Source: Nostoc favosum CHAB5714
GTDB taxonomy: Bacteria > Cyanobacteriota > Cyanobacteriia > Cyanobacteriales > Nostocaceae
NCBI RefSeq assembly: GCF_020829495.1
Contig: NZ_JAIVFQ010000001.1
Coordinates: 186,001-250,000 of the forward strand
Length of the DNA stretch: 64,000 nucleotides
Direction of reading: 5' to 3'
This document shows positions 8,481-19,065 of the stretch, piece by piece (position 1 is the stretch's first letter; each line of letters begins with the position of its first letter). The notes beneath the pieces were generated by a model. The model was not told the origin of the DNA, did not search any database, and saw only the letters and a program-made list of their open reading frames with translations. A program made the translations under genes and the position numbers.

Positions 8481-11400
8481 ATGATGGTGAATCAAATGTA
8501 TTGGAAATGGGGCTTTAGACTATTAATTGCATTCTTCGGGCTGTGGCTACTCCTGGATTTGAGTTCCCGCGTGGGAGCAGAGATTTTTTGGTTTCAGGAA
8601 GTCGGCTATCTCCAAGTATTTCTGTTGAGGCTAGTGACTCGTGGCGTTTTGTGGGTAGTGGTGGCTGGGATAACTGCCGCCTATCTATTGCTAAATCTGG
8701 CTCTAGCACAACGGCTAAAATATTCCCAGTCTTTGAAAATTGAGGAAGTCAGGCGTGAGGAAGCAGAACTCACCAGTGAATTAACAAATTTTCTCAGTCC
8801 TCATTATCCAAGACGCAACGAAGCCCGGATACTTGCGCCGCAACGCTTAAAAAAAATGAGATTGCGCGGGTTATTACCCCTAACTCTAGTACTGAGTTTG
8901 TTGATCGGGTTAATGCTGGCTCACTATAGTCAAATTGCTGTTTCTTACTGGCATTCTCCAGTTAATCAGGGTATTCTACCCATTCCCGGCCTATTCCGAC
9001 CAGAGACAATCTGGCAACTATTGAGGCAGATTGTCTCTCAAGTCTGGTATCTCGGTTTAATTGTGGGAGTAGCGATCGCAATCTTAATCTATCCCCAATT
9101 TTTACTAACCGCGATCGCAGTTTTCTTCAGTCCGATTTTTGCGTTCATCATATTTCGACACTGGCCAAAGGTGTTGCAATATTTCCACCCCACCCTTTTC
9201 AACAGCACTGAGCCTTTATTTGGTAAAGATATCAGCTTTTACGTATTTTCTTTACCCTTTTGGGAACTGCTAGAACTCTGGCTGATGGGATTATGTTTGT
9301 ATGGCTTCGTCGCCGTTACCCTCACTTATCTACTGTCGGCTGACAGTTTGAGTCAGGGGATTTTCCCTGGTTTTTCGCCCCAGCAGCAGCGTCATTTATT
9401 CGGTATGGGCGGCTTGTTGATGCTGGTAGTAGCTCTGAGTTACTGGCAAAGTCGCTATGAACTCGTGTATTCTAGCCGTGGAGTAAGTTATGGTGCTAGC
9501 TATACGGATGTGACAGCCCAGTTGCCAGCTTACACCGTCTTGTGCATCTTGGCAGTAGCGATCGCCTTTTACCTACTTTGGCGAACATTTTTCTGGAAAC
9601 CCAAATCTCAGTATCGTCCCTTGGTATTTTACGGGTTAGGGGTTTATTTAGTAATAGTTGTAGCAGCTGATGTTGTTCTACCTGCTGTGGTGCAATATTT
9701 AATTGTTCAACCTAATGAGTTGCAACGAGAGCAACCCTACATTCAACGGACTATCGCCTTGACTCGCCAAGCATTTGATTTAGAGGCGATCGATTCTAGA
9801 AGCTTCAACCCACAAGGAAAACTGACTGAAGCTGATATTCAAAAGAATGACTTAACAATTCGCAATATTCGCCTGTGGGATGAGCGGCCACTATTAGAAA
9901 CCAACCGTCAACTGCAACAAATTCGGCCCTACTATCAGTTCCCCGATGCCGATATTGACCGTTATACTCTCAAAACAGATGTAACTTCACGCCGGACAGC
10001 TGCTCCCCAAAAGCCACCAGAACCTAAGCAGGAACCAGTTGAACCAACAGAACGGCGGCAGGTACTGATTGCCGCACGAGAATTAGACTACACTGGCGTA
10101 CCACAGGAAGCTCAAACATGGGTTAACCGCCATTTAATTTATACCCACGGTTTCGGGTTTACTGTTAGCCCAGTTAATACAGTTGGGGCGGGTGGGCTAC
10201 CAGAATATTTTGTCAAAGATATTAGCGGTGATAGTAGCGCTCTGACAACTTCCAGTGCAGCCATTCGTGACAGTATTCCCATTGGGCAACCCCGGATTTA
10301 TTACGGCGAGATTACTAATACCTACGTAATGACTGGCACAAGAGTTAGAGAGTTAGACTACCCCAGTGGTAGTGATAATGTTTACAACTCTTACGATGGT
10401 CTGGGTGGTGTTGAAATCGGTTCAGCGTGGCGACGCTGGTTATTTTCCATATATTTGAAAGATTGGCAGATGGTGCTGACGCGGGACTTTTTGCCAGATA
10501 CAAGGGTGCTACTTCGGCGAAATATCAAGCAAAGAATTCAAGCGATCGCACCTTTCCTCAAATTTGACAGCGACCCTTATTTAGTGGCTGCTGCTGCTAA
10601 TCAAGATTTACCAAGCAATCCCAGTTATCTTTACTGGATTGTTGATGCCTACACGACGAGCGATCGCTATCCTTACTCAGATACTGGTAGCGACGGGATC
10701 AACTACATTCGTAACTCGATCAAGGTAGTAATTGATGCCTACAACGGCAGTGTTAATTTTTATATTGCCGATCCAAGCGATCCGATTATTGCCACTTGGT
10801 CAAAAATATTTCCCAACACCTTCAAACCGCTCAGTGCCATGCCGGTTAGTCTCCGCAGTCATATCCGGTATCCGGTGGACTTTTTCAAAATTCAATCTCA
10901 GCGGTTGATGACCTACCACATGACCGACCCCCAGGTATTTTACAACCGGGAAGACCAGTGGCAGATTCCTAACGAAATCTATGGCAGTGAAACCCGTCCG
11001 GTAGAGCCGTACTATTTGATTACTAGTCTACCCACCGTAGCCTTTGAGGAATTTATTCTACTTCTACCCTATACTCCCCGACAGCGAACTAATTTAATCG
11101 CTTGGTTAGCGGCGCGATCGGATGGCGATAATTACGGTAAGTTATTTTTATATACTTTTCCCAAAGAAAGACTGGTTTACGGGACAGAGCAAATCGAGGC
11201 GCGGATTAACCAAGACCCAGTAATTTCCCAGCAAATTTCCCTGTGGAATCGCCAGGGGTCGAGAGCCATTCAAGGCAATCTATTAGTCATTCCCATTGAG
11301 GAATCGCTGCTGTATGTCGAGCCAATCTATTTAGAAGCCACACAGAATAGCTTGCCAACTTTGGTGCGGGTAGTCGTGGCTTACGAAAACCGGATTGTCA

Positions 11401-11504
11401 TGGCACAAACATTAGAACAAGCCTTGCAGGCAATTTTTAAACCAGAAGCTACACCAGCCCCGGCGATTATCCGTCCCTTTGAAGAAGCAGCCCCGCCAGG
11501 TTAA
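8481..11504 (+). CDS. UPF0182 family integral membrane protein
   Basis: The 1007-aa protein has the UPF0182 (COG1615) layout. About seven membrane helices lie in residues 10-420, including [20 protein letters not shown] and [21 protein letters not shown] large extracytoplasmic domain follows, with the signatures [20 protein letters not shown] and [15 protein letters not shown] Pro/Glu-rich linker (about 510-530) separates the two. Function is unknown across the family. The first codons, ATGATGGTGAATC, fall in a copy of an intergenic repeat, so the true start may be ATG 8496 ([10 protein letters not shown]). It is transcribed alone. Confidence 0.9.
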   Translation: MMVNQMYWKWGFRLLIAFFGLWLLLDLSSRVGAEIFWFQEVGYLQVFLLRLVTRGVLWVVVAGITAAYLLLNLALAQRLKYSQSLKIEEVRREEAELTSELTNFLSPHYPRRNEARILAPQRLKKMRLRGLLPLTLVLSLLIGLMLAHYSQIAVSYWHSPVNQGILPIPGLFRPETIWQLLRQIVSQVWYLGLIVGVAIAILIYPQFLLTAIAVFFSPIFAFIIFRHWPKVLQYFHPTLFNSTEPLFGKDISFYVFSLPFWELLELWLMGLCLYGFVAVTLTYLLSADSLSQGIFPGFSPQQQRHLFGMGGLLMLVVALSYWQSRYELVYSSRGVSYGASYTDVTAQLPAYTVLCILAVAIAFYLLWRTFFWKPKSQYRPLVFYGLGVYLVIVVAADVVLPAVVQYLIVQPNELQREQPYIQRTIALTRQAFDLEAIDSRSFNPQGKLTEADIQKNDLTIRNIRLWDERPLLETNRQLQQIRPYYQFPDADIDRYTLKTDVTSRRTAAPQKPPEPKQEPVEPTERRQVLIAARELDYTGVPQEAQTWVNRHLIYTHGFGFTVSPVNTVGAGGLPEYFVKDISGDSSALTTSSAAIRDSIPIGQPRIYYGEITNTYVMTGTRVRELDYPSGSDNVYNSYDGLGGVEIGSAWRRWLFSIYLKDWQMVLTRDFLPDTRVLLRRNIKQRIQAIAPFLKFDSDPYLVAAAANQDLPSNPSYLYWIVDAYTTSDRYPYSDTGSDGINYIRNSIKVVIDAYNGSVNFYIADPSDPIIATWSKIFPNTFKPLSAMPVSLRSHIRYPVDFFKIQSQRLMTYHMTDPQVFYNREDQWQIPNEIYGSETRPVEPYYLITSLPTVAFEEFILLLPYTPRQRTNLIAWLAARSDGDNYGKLFLYTFPKERLVYGTEQIEARINQDPVISQQISLWNRQGSRAIQGNLLVIPIEESLLYVEPIYLEATQNSLPTLVRVVVAYENRIVMAQTLEQALQAIFKPEATPAPAIIRPFEEAAPPG

Positions 11505-11516
11505 AATAATTCGTAA

Positions 11517-11543
11517 TTCGTAATTCGTAATTCGTAATTCGTA
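11517..11543. repeat. Heptameric tandem repeat (AATTCGT)n
   Basis: Nearly four copies of the 7-bp unit AATTCGT follow the UPF0182 stop. The same unit recurs at 47355-47400 after the peptidoglycan-binding gene, and degenerate copies occur near 61270 and 61345. Confidence 0.75.
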
Positions 11544-11664
11544 TAAACTTAAGGTTGCCACATACTCACCCGAAAGGAAGTTTTTGCAAGATATCTATTA
11601 ACAAAATTTATTGCAACAGACATAGTTTAATAGTTAAACATAATGTAATAGACACTAAAAGTTA

Positions 11665-11847
11665 ATGGACATGGCACAAAGTAACCAACTAGAGATTCGC
11701 CACATTAGTCCTGAAGTGAGGCAGTTGATTAAAATGTACGCCGATGTTAATAACTGTACGCAGTCTGAGATGTTGGAACGCATTATTTTGGAGTGGAACG
11801 CCCAACAAAGCGAGAGCGAACGACCGCCAGGAGACGAAGATGAATAG
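11665..11847 (+). CDS. Small hypothetical protein, possibly ribbon-helix-helix
   Basis: This 60-aa frame reads LEIRHISPEVRQLIKMYADV then NCTQSEMLERIILEWNAQQ and an acidic tail. A beta strand followed by two helices with a polar turn (NNCTQSEM) resembles ribbon-helix-helix regulators or antitoxins. No partner toxin is adjacent. An internal ATG four codons in is an alternative start. Confidence 0.5.
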   Translation: MDMAQSNQLEIRHISPEVRQLIKMYADVNNCTQSEMLERIILEWNAQQSESERPPGDEDE

Positions 11848-11903
11848 CTTTCTTGGACAATCTCTGTCAGCTTCTAGCGAGAGGCTTCCATGAATTTGGC
11901 TCT

Positions 11904-12371
11904 TTAGTTGTAGAAAAACTTTCTAGAGATTGGGTCTTGTTTGAGGGATTGAATAAAATCCCTCAAAGTCATCATGCTGCCTGTTAAAGTGAATTTAGGA
12001 GTGCCATTTTGAGCAACGATTCTCACTTCACCATCTTGGATCTTAATCTTATTTTTAATACTATCCCATAGAGTCTCGAAGCTCTGATCATCATTGCAAC
12101 CATTGGCTTCAAGGAATCTTTGGTGTACTTCTGTTTTTAGTACTAGTGCTTCTGCTGCTTGAGTCCGCGCCTCAAAGTGCTTAATTACATCTTCGTAAGC
12201 ACTCTCCCTGAGAGTTTTGTTTTCAGCTTGAACTTGCTCTAATTGAGTTTTTATAGCTTGCAGTTGGGACGCTAAAGCAGCTGATTTATGGTATTCAAGT
12301 TTTAAGGCTTGCTTTGCATTGGCTAACAAAGTTTTATAATCTAGCTGATCTTGATTTTTTTCGGATTGCAT
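11904..12371 (-). CDS. Coiled-coil hypothetical protein (155 aa)
   Basis: Residues about 10-65 form a heptad-rich coiled coil (KTLLANAKQALKLEYHKSAA, LQAIKTQLEQVQAENKTLRE). The C-terminal half is globular and ends GSMMTLRDFIQSLKQDPISR KFF. No catalytic motif or membrane segment is seen. It shares strand and spacing with the next small unknown gene, 100 bp upstream, and the two may be co-transcribed. I do not recognise the family. Confidence 0.65.
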   Translation of the reverse strand: MQSEKNQDQLDYKTLLANAKQALKLEYHKSAALASQLQAIKTQLEQVQAENKTLRESAYEDVIKHFEARTQAAEALVLKTEVHQRFLEANGCNDDQSFETLWDSIKNKIKIQDGEVRIVAQNGTPKFTLTGSMMTLRDFIQSLKQDPISRKFFYN

Positions 12372-12474
12372 TTTTATGTCTTGAGCAACAGATTTTCGGT
12401 GATCAACTCTCGTCAGTTATATGATAAAACTGGCGAGAGCTTAGTAAATATTCTGTGTGTTATCTGAGTATTCG

Positions 12475-12777
12475 TTATTTCACCAATAATGGTGTTTCTG
12501 AGTGAGGATTCTCCTGGATACTACTCAGACTAGAACTAATGTGGGAGCGGATAGCTCGTTCATAAACACTAGTCTGCTGAGTGCGTACCCCTACAGCCTG
12601 ATATATTAAGTTTACATCTGGGAATTCAGACCAATACATTAAAAAAATGTCTTTAGCTGGAGTAATAATTTCATAATTATTCTCTTGTCTTTTCTTTCTA
12701 AGTTTACAATTATTTAGTTGCAATTTTTGTCTGAATAGTTTTTCAAATTCTGGAATTAAATCTGAAGTATTTTTCAT
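12475..12777 (-). CDS. Hypothetical protein (100 aa)
   Basis: An ATG-started, charged 100-aa protein (MKNTSDLIPEFEKLFRQKLQ, then NNYEIITPAKDIFLMYWSEF), with a mixed alpha/beta look and no signal peptide. It is upstream of the coiled-coil gene on the same strand. No family was recognised. Confidence 0.5.
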   Translation of the reverse strand: MKNTSDLIPEFEKLFRQKLQLNNCKLRKKRQENNYEIITPAKDIFLMYWSEFPDVNLIYQAVGVRTQQTSVYERAIRSHISSSLSSIQENPHSETPLLVK

Positions 12778-13193
12778 GGTTCATACACGTTAAAACGTGT
12801 TAATTATGCAAAGACTATCTGGTGATATTACTAAGTATGACACTTCAGATACCTCTTACTATATAGTGTATCAGTTATCGGGTATTTGAGAAGGGGATTC
12901 AGACGCAGGGTAACTCGTTGGCTCAGGCTCTGGTAGAAAAGAGGCTGTGCGATCGCTGCGATCTGTTGATCAGGATTTTACCTAGCACAACTCTGGTATT
13001 TATTTACTTATACTTACTAACAGTTTCGCGTAGACCCATATTCCTAGGTCGAAGCAAGCTACGCATAGCGTCTGGTAGAGAAGCGCCTTGCCGTAAGGCA
13101 TCGCTGTTTCAGTGTAGCTAGTTAGCAGAGACACCCTATATAATCACATAGCTAAATCATATTCTCTTTAGAGCCTTGCGGGGCAATCAGTAT
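12778..13193. other. Intergenic DNA with a palindromic repeat
   Basis: No gene supported. About 13026-13110 holds a copy of the AAGCAAGCTACGC...TAGCGTCTGGTAGAGAAGCG repeat family that is scattered through the window. The short frame across it encodes only repeat sequence. Confidence 0.45.
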
Positions 13194-14597
13194 CTACAGA
13201 CTACAGCCTGGGCCTTCAAGACCCTCTCCAAAGCTAATTAATTCCAAGTAATCAGGATTATCCAGCAGCTTTTTGGCTGCTAGCAATCCAGCAATGCTCC
13301 AAGTTTGATAAATTCTGGCTTCTTTGCCAATCAAACGACCATTGTTGCCATCGTAGTATTCCGGGAATTTATCCTTAAATAAACGCCTTTCGGCAATGGC
13401 TACAGCTGCTTGGGCAAGTTCTGTTCGACCTGCTTTTAGTGCTGCTGCGGTAAATAACCACAGCAAAACGGGCCAGTTACCGCCGTTGTGATAAGACCAA
13501 GCCCTGTTCTTAGAATCACATCCTGTAACAATTCTCCACTCTAAACCTTCCAAAGCGGGAAAGCAGATTTTAACAGGCATATAGCCGATCAAGTCTTGCC
13601 AACGTTGGGCAAATAAATTCATAATGCTTTGAGATTCTTTAACGCTTGCTAAGGAAGCTAAGATAGCCATCAGATTTCCCAGAGCAAAAAAGCGAAAATC
13701 GATCCGTCCCGGCCCCAGATTTCCTGCTAAATATCCTCCAGTTTCGGGCAACCACTCGGTCAACCAACTGGGAATTGATTCTGAGTTGATGTTGAATTTA
13801 TTAACAATTTCTTTACCAAATTCGTTATCCTTGTAACGATAAATTTCCCCCAATCGCTTCAGGTCTAGCCAGTAATAGTTGCGGATATGATATTTCAAAG
13901 ATCCCAATCGCCTATTGACTTTGCCAAGGTAGGTATCGCCATCCCCATCTGGTAAAAGCAATTCACTAGCAGCCCTGAGGGATGCATAGAATAACACCTG
14001 AATTTCTAGAGGATGTTCGTAGACTCCCATGCGACGGTCAATCATAAAGGCGCCATCGGGAACTAACATTGTTGGGTACATGGAAAAGCGATGTACCAAG
14101 CAAAGATCCAAAATTAACTTGATTCCTGCTTGAAAATCTGGCTGACGGGCTAGAGTCAAATCGCCTGTAGCTTTTTCATAGGCGCGTAGCAGGAGAATCC
14201 ACCACATACAGGAATCAATTGGGGGAACGCGAGCGATCGCTAGTTCACCAAAATCAGCGACCAAAAATTCCTCATTCCCATTAGAATGTACTTTGAAACT
14301 TGCAGGCATTAATCCCGCTCCTGGTTCAAAGCAGTCTATCTGCTTTTCATGACTTTGTAATTTCAGTGTTTCTACTAAGAAGTTATGCACAATCTCTGCT
14401 TTGCCGTGCATGAGAAACACCAATGCAGAAGGGACAAAATCGCGGAGGAAGCACTGGTCATAATTGAGTGCATCTGACTCCCGATCGTGGGCGGCTACAG
14501 TCCCAATGGGTTTTCCCTGGTAATAGATTACCGACTTTTCCAACAATTCCCAGGCTTCTGCTTCCAGCAGACTGTTCTTATCGATCGCGCTAGTCAT
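13194..14597 (-). CDS. invA: Alkaline/neutral invertase (GH100)
   Basis: The 467-aa protein is a GH100 invertase, which hydrolyses sucrose to glucose and fructose in the cytoplasm. It is one residue shorter than Anabaena InvA (468 aa). The two catalytic residues known there, D188 and E414, correspond to D187 in [17 protein letters not shown] and E413 in [15 protein letters not shown]. The (alpha/alpha)6 barrel motifs [12 protein letters not shown] and [14 protein letters not shown] are intact. Sucrose supplied to heterocysts is split by such enzymes. The next gene upstream on the same strand is a short-chain dehydrogenase, 67 bp away, so a sugar-oxidation operon is possible. Confidence 0.92.
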   Translation of the reverse strand: MTSAIDKNSLLEAEAWELLEKSVIYYQGKPIGTVAAHDRESDALNYDQCFLRDFVPSALVFLMHGKAEIVHNFLVETLKLQSHEKQIDCFEPGAGLMPASFKVHSNGNEEFLVADFGELAIARVPPIDSCMWWILLLRAYEKATGDLTLARQPDFQAGIKLILDLCLVHRFSMYPTMLVPDGAFMIDRRMGVYEHPLEIQVLFYASLRAASELLLPDGDGDTYLGKVNRRLGSLKYHIRNYYWLDLKRLGEIYRYKDNEFGKEIVNKFNINSESIPSWLTEWLPETGGYLAGNLGPGRIDFRFFALGNLMAILASLASVKESQSIMNLFAQRWQDLIGYMPVKICFPALEGLEWRIVTGCDSKNRAWSYHNGGNWPVLLWLFTAAALKAGRTELAQAAVAIAERRLFKDKFPEYYDGNNGRLIGKEARIYQTWSIAGLLAAKKLLDNPDYLELISFGEGLEGPGCSL

Positions 14598-14663
14598 GGG
14601 CGTTTAATTCCACTAATGGTATGTATCGACTCAATTGTGGAAAGTACGCAAGCCTTACCTCAC

Positions 14664-15473
14664 TCAAGCTGACCAAGATTCTCGGAAGTCAGCATACAGA
14701 GTCAATCCACCATCTACAAATAGCGTTTGTCCGGTGATGTAGGCGGCTTCATCCGAAGCTAAAAAAGCTACTGCGGCTGCCATCTCCTCAGAGGAGCCAG
14801 CACGCCCCATTGGGATGTGACTTTCCACGATCGCCTTTTTTTCAGGATCATCTATCCAGGCTTGATTTATTGGCGTGACTGTTGCTCCGGGGGCAATGGC
14901 GTTGACACGAATACGTTGCTTGGCATATTCCAATGCTAAAGTTTTGGTCAGGTTTTCCATACCACCTTTGCTAATGGAATAACTTATATACATCGGTCGC
15001 GGAATAATTTCGTGAACGCTGGAAATATTAATAATCACTCCCGGACGATTAACAGACAGGAGGTGTTTAATAGTTTCACGGGCGCAGAGATAAGCACCCC
15101 GGAGATTGACTGCAATTACCCGGTCAAAGTCTGCTGTGGTAACTTCGTGGGATGGACTTTCTGTTTGAATGCCAGCATTGTTAACTAGAATATCTAAACT
15201 GCCAAATTCCTTTACTACGGTGTTGACCATCTCAACAATGTCTGATTCTTGGGAGACATCTCCCTGAACCGGTAGCGACTTCACACCACAATTTTCGATA
15301 TTTCCGCAGGCTTTTTGCAATGCCATCTCTTCCGTGTCTGCCGCAGCTTCGGGGTCTTTGCGATAATTGATGGCGATGTTGCACCCTTCTTGAGCGAGTC
15401 TGATAGCGATCGCCTGACCAATACCTGAAGTTGCACCTGTAATTAAAGCATTCTTTCCTTTTAACCCTATCAT
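14664..15473 (-). CDS. SDR-family dehydrogenase (glucose 1-dehydrogenase-like)
   Basis: The 269-aa protein is a classical short-chain dehydrogenase. TGATSGIG at 12-19 binds NAD(P), NNAGIQ follows the fourth strand, and ISSVHEII plus YSISKGG supply the Ser-Tyr-Lys catalytic set. The C-terminus ASDEAAYITGQTLFVDGG is typical. Sequence style resembles bacterial glucose 1-dehydrogenases, and the adjacent invertase would supply glucose, but substrate cannot be read from sequence. The invertase lies just downstream on the same strand. Confidence 0.88.
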   Translation of the reverse strand: MIGLKGKNALITGATSGIGQAIAIRLAQEGCNIAINYRKDPEAAADTEEMALQKACGNIENCGVKSLPVQGDVSQESDIVEMVNTVVKEFGSLDILVNNAGIQTESPSHEVTTADFDRVIAVNLRGAYLCARETIKHLLSVNRPGVIINISSVHEIIPRPMYISYSISKGGMENLTKTLALEYAKQRIRVNAIAPGATVTPINQAWIDDPEKKAIVESHIPMGRAGSSEEMAAAVAFLASDEAAYITGQTLFVDGGLTLYADFRESWSA

Positions 15474-15700
15474 ATTTCCTGCCTAAGCTGCCCTTACTTG
15501 AATTTGCACCAGTCAAAAAATTTTGGATTTTAGATTATTCTTTCATCCATCTAAACTTGCTGTTGTCAACCCCCAATAGAGGTAATTTAAAAATATAAAG
15601 GTTCTCGTTTGCATGAAGTACATTTCATCCCCAACTCCTCTCCTTGCCAAGGAGCTACGGTGTAAACACAAGTTATACGATTACCCAAAAGTCCTCTAAA

Positions 15701-15780
15701 ACCTCACCCTGTCCTATCGGACATCCCTCTCCTTAGTAAGGAGAGGGACAGGTTTTGCACAAGCAAAACCAGGGTGAGGT
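15701..15780. mobile_element. MITE-like element (ACCTCACCCTG ends)
   Basis: ACCTCACCCTG at 15701-15711 is perfectly inverted at 15770-15780. Inside are two more hairpins, CCCTCTCCTTAGTAAGGAGAGGG (about 15725-15747) and GGTTTTGCACAAGCAAAACC (15751-15770). The 80-bp unit has no coding capacity and lies between two divergent-in-function genes on the minus strand. Confidence 0.6.
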
Positions 15781-15805
15781 ATCTCAGGGGCAATGGTATT
15801 AGTCC

Positions 15806-16465
15806 CTAGCGCAAATTTGCTGGCACTTTTTCAGGAACTACCCAATAGTAAATAGTTTTGCCCTCTACATTCAGCGTCTGATCTGGTTTCCAATCGCCCA
15901 TATCGAAGGCGTGGGAGACAATGCGAGTACCAGGTTTGAGTTCACTCAATAGCTTGGGACGAAGTTTGAGGTTGATTTCAGGCAGCAAGTAAAGTGTAAC
16001 TACTGTTGCTTTACTAAAATCAGTGTTGAACAAGTCTTGTTGGACAAACTTCACGCGATCGGTTACTCCTGCCTTCTGGGCGTTCTCATTAGCTTCTTTG
16101 ACGCGTTGGGGGTCAATATCTATCCCAAAACCCTGCGTACCAAACTTTTGTGCCGCAGTATTAACAATTCTGCCATCACCGCTACCAAGGTCGTAAAGTA
16201 AATCATTCTTACCTACTTTTGCCACTTTCAACATTGCATCTACCACTGGCTGTGGTGTAGGTACATAGGGAACATCGCCGGGGCGTTCTTGTGGTTGAGT
16301 TGTGGGAGTTGTCGCAGCTGGTATTTCGGTTTCGGTCTGACCCGTCAAAGTAGAAGGTTGTGTCCCGACTTCCAAGTCTGTCCCTTGGGGTGTACACCCA
16401 GCAATTCCCAAGCTGGTAATACTAACCCCTGTAACCATTAAAAACAGAATTCTTTTGAAGTTCAT
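15806..16465 (-). CDS. Lipoprotein-like class I SAM methyltransferase
   Basis: The 219-aa protein begins with a lipoprotein signal peptide, MNFKRILFLMVTGVSITSLG, with lipobox IAGC and Cys24 as the predicted lipidated residue. A Thr/Pro-rich linker (about 25-70) leads to a Rossmann methyltransferase domain with motif I LYDLGSGDGRIV and FGIDIDPQRV. An exported SAM methyltransferase is odd, because SAM is cytoplasmic. Either the domain has another role or the signal does not export it. Similar proteins are widespread in cyanobacteria. Substrate unknown. Confidence 0.8.
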   Translation of the reverse strand: MNFKRILFLMVTGVSITSLGIAGCTPQGTDLEVGTQPSTLTGQTETEIPAATTPTTQPQERPGDVPYVPTPQPVVDAMLKVAKVGKNDLLYDLGSGDGRIVNTAAQKFGTQGFGIDIDPQRVKEANENAQKAGVTDRVKFVQQDLFNTDFSKATVVTLYLLPEINLKLRPKLLSELKPGTRIVSHAFDMGDWKPDQTLNVEGKTIYYWVVPEKVPANLR

Positions 16466-16720
16466 GAATTTTCTCCTTGATTGAGTAGCTTGTGGTCAGT
16501 AGTTAGTAAAACAACTGATAGTCATAGAATTTTGAATTGCTTATAGTCTGAGGTTTAGGTTGCACAATCCAAAATCCAAAACTGTATTAGGGACTTCCAG
16601 AGAATAAATTAGCCAATTTATTCAATTTATTCAGATGATATTTTTCTTTCTCCCCCCTGCTCCCTGCTCCCTGTCCCCTTGCCTACACAACGATTGGTTG
16701 TTTTTTTAATTGGAAGCCTC

Positions 16721-18079
16721 TTAAGCCCTACCTTGGCGATAGTTATTCCAGAACAACAGGGGGATACCTGCTGCGACAACTAAAACACCTGCAACTGCTC
16801 CCACACCTGTATAAACCAAGCTGGAATAAAGCAAGTAAGCGCAGACGGCACAAAAGAGTAATGGTGTGAAAGGATAAAATGGCACACGGAATGGGCGCAC
16901 TATGTGGGGTTCGCGGATTCGCAATACTAGCAGTGATATCCCGGAAAGCAAGAAGAAGAACCAAAATATCGGGGCGGTGTAATCCACCATTGTTTCAAAG
17001 CCTTTGCGGGTGAGCGTGCCTAAAAAAACCAGTGCTAAGGCGATCGCTGCTTGCAATAATAAGGCATGGGTAGGACTACTAGGACGTTGTTGCCAGTGCC
17101 CCATAAAACCAAATAGCGAAAAATCCTGTCCCAGTGCGAAATTGGTACGCGCTCCGGTAAAAATTGTGGCGTTGGTTGCTCCCAAAGTAGCGATCGCAAT
17201 CAATACACTGATAAACAAGGCTCCTGGTGCGCCCCAAAGAGAGCGCATTAAATCTGCGGCTACTGCTTCTGACTGGGCCATGTTCGCTAATCCCAGTCCC
17301 CGCAGGTAAGCCAGATTGATGAGTAAGTAAATGGCAGTGATGATGCCAATACTCCACATTAGCGATCGCACAATATTACGTCGTCCATCTTGAATTTCTG
17401 CCGAGATGTAAGCCGCTTCATTCCAACCGCCGTAAGAGAGCAGCACAAACACCATCGCCAATCCCCACGTTCCTGATGATGCAGATTCCACAGGGGCGGC
17501 AGAATTAGGAATGGCGGTAAGCCCAAGAATTACTACCAGTAATAAACCCAGAACTTTCGCAGCACTGAGCAAGTTTTGTGTCCACTTACCCTGCTCCAAA
17601 CCGATGATGTTCAAAGCAGTTAAAAGTGCGATCGCTATGGCTGCATAGATAGAAGACGAAAACGTTCCTAGCCGCCATATCTGAGAAACATAATCGCCAA
17701 AAACAAATGCTAACAGAGCAATGGAACCAGTTTGAATCACTGTCATCCGCGCCCAGGCAAATAAAAAGGCGACTCTTTGCCCGAATGCACGTTTCAAATA
17801 ATAGTAAGCACCACCAACATCGGGATAGACAGTGGCTAACTCTGCATAGCACAGCGCTCCTACCAGAGATACCACACCACCAATTAGCCAAAAAAGCAGT
17901 ACAGCAATATCACTACCTGCTTGATTTGCCACTAAAGCCGGGGTTTCAAAAATCCCCGCCCCGATAACAATACCGACAATCAGAGCCACTGCGTCTGGTA
18001 ATCTTAGCGATGGCTTAGGTGCTGCCACTTCTGTTGTTGCTGACTGCTGAAGCAAACTGTAGTCTTTACGTCTACTCAC
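16721..18079 (-). CDS. APC-family amino acid permease
   Basis: The 452-aa protein has about 12 membrane helices and the APC superfamily opening VALIVGIVIGAGIFETPALV at about residues 30-49, the substrate-binding unwound helix. YPDVGGAYYYLKRAFG and SYGGWNEAAYISAEI are further family motifs. It probably imports an amino acid by proton or sodium symport, with substrate unassigned. It is monocistronic; the methyltransferase gene downstream is 255 bp away. Confidence 0.9.
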   Translation of the reverse strand: MSRRKDYSLLQQSATTEVAAPKPSLRLPDAVALIVGIVIGAGIFETPALVANQAGSDIAVLLFWLIGGVVSLVGALCYAELATVYPDVGGAYYYLKRAFGQRVAFLFAWARMTVIQTGSIALLAFVFGDYVSQIWRLGTFSSSIYAAIAIALLTALNIIGLEQGKWTQNLLSAAKVLGLLLVVILGLTAIPNSAAPVESASSGTWGLAMVFVLLSYGGWNEAAYISAEIQDGRRNIVRSLMWSIGIITAIYLLINLAYLRGLGLANMAQSEAVAADLMRSLWGAPGALFISVLIAIATLGATNATIFTGARTNFALGQDFSLFGFMGHWQQRPSSPTHALLLQAAIALALVFLGTLTRKGFETMVDYTAPIFWFFFLLSGISLLVLRIREPHIVRPFRVPFYPFTPLLFCAVCAYLLYSSLVYTGVGAVAGVLVVAAGIPLLFWNNYRQGRA

Positions 18080-18570
18080 ATTACTTCCTTATTAGTGTGG
18101 AGTGGGGACTCGCCGCTTTGTTTCATCTTTTTTTTGCACTGTTTTACCTATATCTCTATGGTTCAAAACAAATGTGACTCAAAAATGACAATCATCAGTG
18201 ATATGCCTGCAAACGGGAATATCCATCTCGCCACATTCAGAGCAATCTCTATACAGCGATCGCTTCAATTTCTCGTGTTAGACAACATCTATGCTTCTCA
18301 AAAGAATGGCAACTTAATGTGAAACAAGGAACTATGTCCCAGTTCGCTGTTAAGACCCAAATGCCCCCATCTACCTCCGATTTTTTTCAGAAGTATTTAC
18401 ATTGTTAGCTTGTCTTAATTCTGGTAATAGGCTAGAAAATCTGATTCAATAAAACGTCTTCCGTGAGTGGGATTTTATAGTAACCTAGAGAATGATTGAC
18501 TAATAGTAGGTAATCGTGCTTTATTTTAGCAAATAGCTAGAGACAGCGATCGCTTAAAACTTAAAATTAA
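18080..18570. other. Intergenic DNA, no gene supported
   Basis: A 75-codon frame begins near the permease promoter but has no family resemblance and overlaps likely regulatory DNA. Nothing else is visible apart from GCGATCGC octamers. Confidence 0.4.
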
Positions 18571-18598
18571 GTAAGGGCGCACATCTGGGTGCCCTTAC
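18571..18598 (-). terminator. Hairpin, likely terminator
   Basis: GTAAGGGC at 18571-18578 pairs with GCCCTTAC at 18591-18598. It lies about 40 bp past the stop of the minus-strand membrane protein gene. On that strand it is followed by TTAATTTTAAG. Confidence 0.45.
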
Positions 18599-18636
18599 GG
18601 AATAAATAACAAAAATCTCTTTTTACCCTTACTCCT

Positions 18637-19065
18637 TTAGTATCTGCTACTGGGAAAAAGTAAAATATCTATCAATTCGCCAATCACCAAACCTAATATT
18701 GCTATGACTGTTAAAACCCAAAATGAATCTAGCTTGTTGAAGCCAGAAAAGCGCATTTCCAAATCAGCTAAAAGCGTAGTTGCTAAGGGTATGAGAAAAA
18801 GCCTTAATAATAGCGACCAAGTTGCTACAAAAGCAATTGATATACTTAAAAATAATATAACAGCTAAAATTTTAGACCCAAATTCAACTAAACGCTCTAA
18901 CCAAGAAATACTTTTCCGCACTACAGCTATAACCATAGCAGCGACAAAAGCTCCTACTAACCAAATAATATGATGAGCAGCAAGATACCATCCCAAAAGA
19001 GTGTAAGCCAGCCATAGTAATATTAAAGGCATCAAAGGAATCCTGTTAAAAAATTCCACATTCAT
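18637..19065 (-). CDS. Small membrane protein (142 aa), unknown
   Basis: Four hydrophobic segments are visible: about 8-30 (LILLWLAYTLLGWYLAAHHI), 30-48, 64-95 (ILAVILFLSISIAFVATWSL) and 118-135 (VLTVIAILGLVIGELIDILL). No conserved motif suggests a function. ATG start, lone gene in AT-rich DNA. Confidence 0.65.
   Translation of the reverse strand: MNVEFFNRIPLMPLILLWLAYTLLGWYLAAHHIIWLVGAFVAAMVIAVVRKSISWLERLVEFGSKILAVILFLSISIAFVATWSLLLRLFLIPLATTLLADLEMRFSGFNKLDSFWVLTVIAILGLVIGELIDILLFPSSRY

Noticed and set aside
18095..18322. 75-codon plus-strand frame beside the permease promoter
   Set aside because: No family resemblance, no clear ribosome site, and it covers the region expected to hold the permease promoter.
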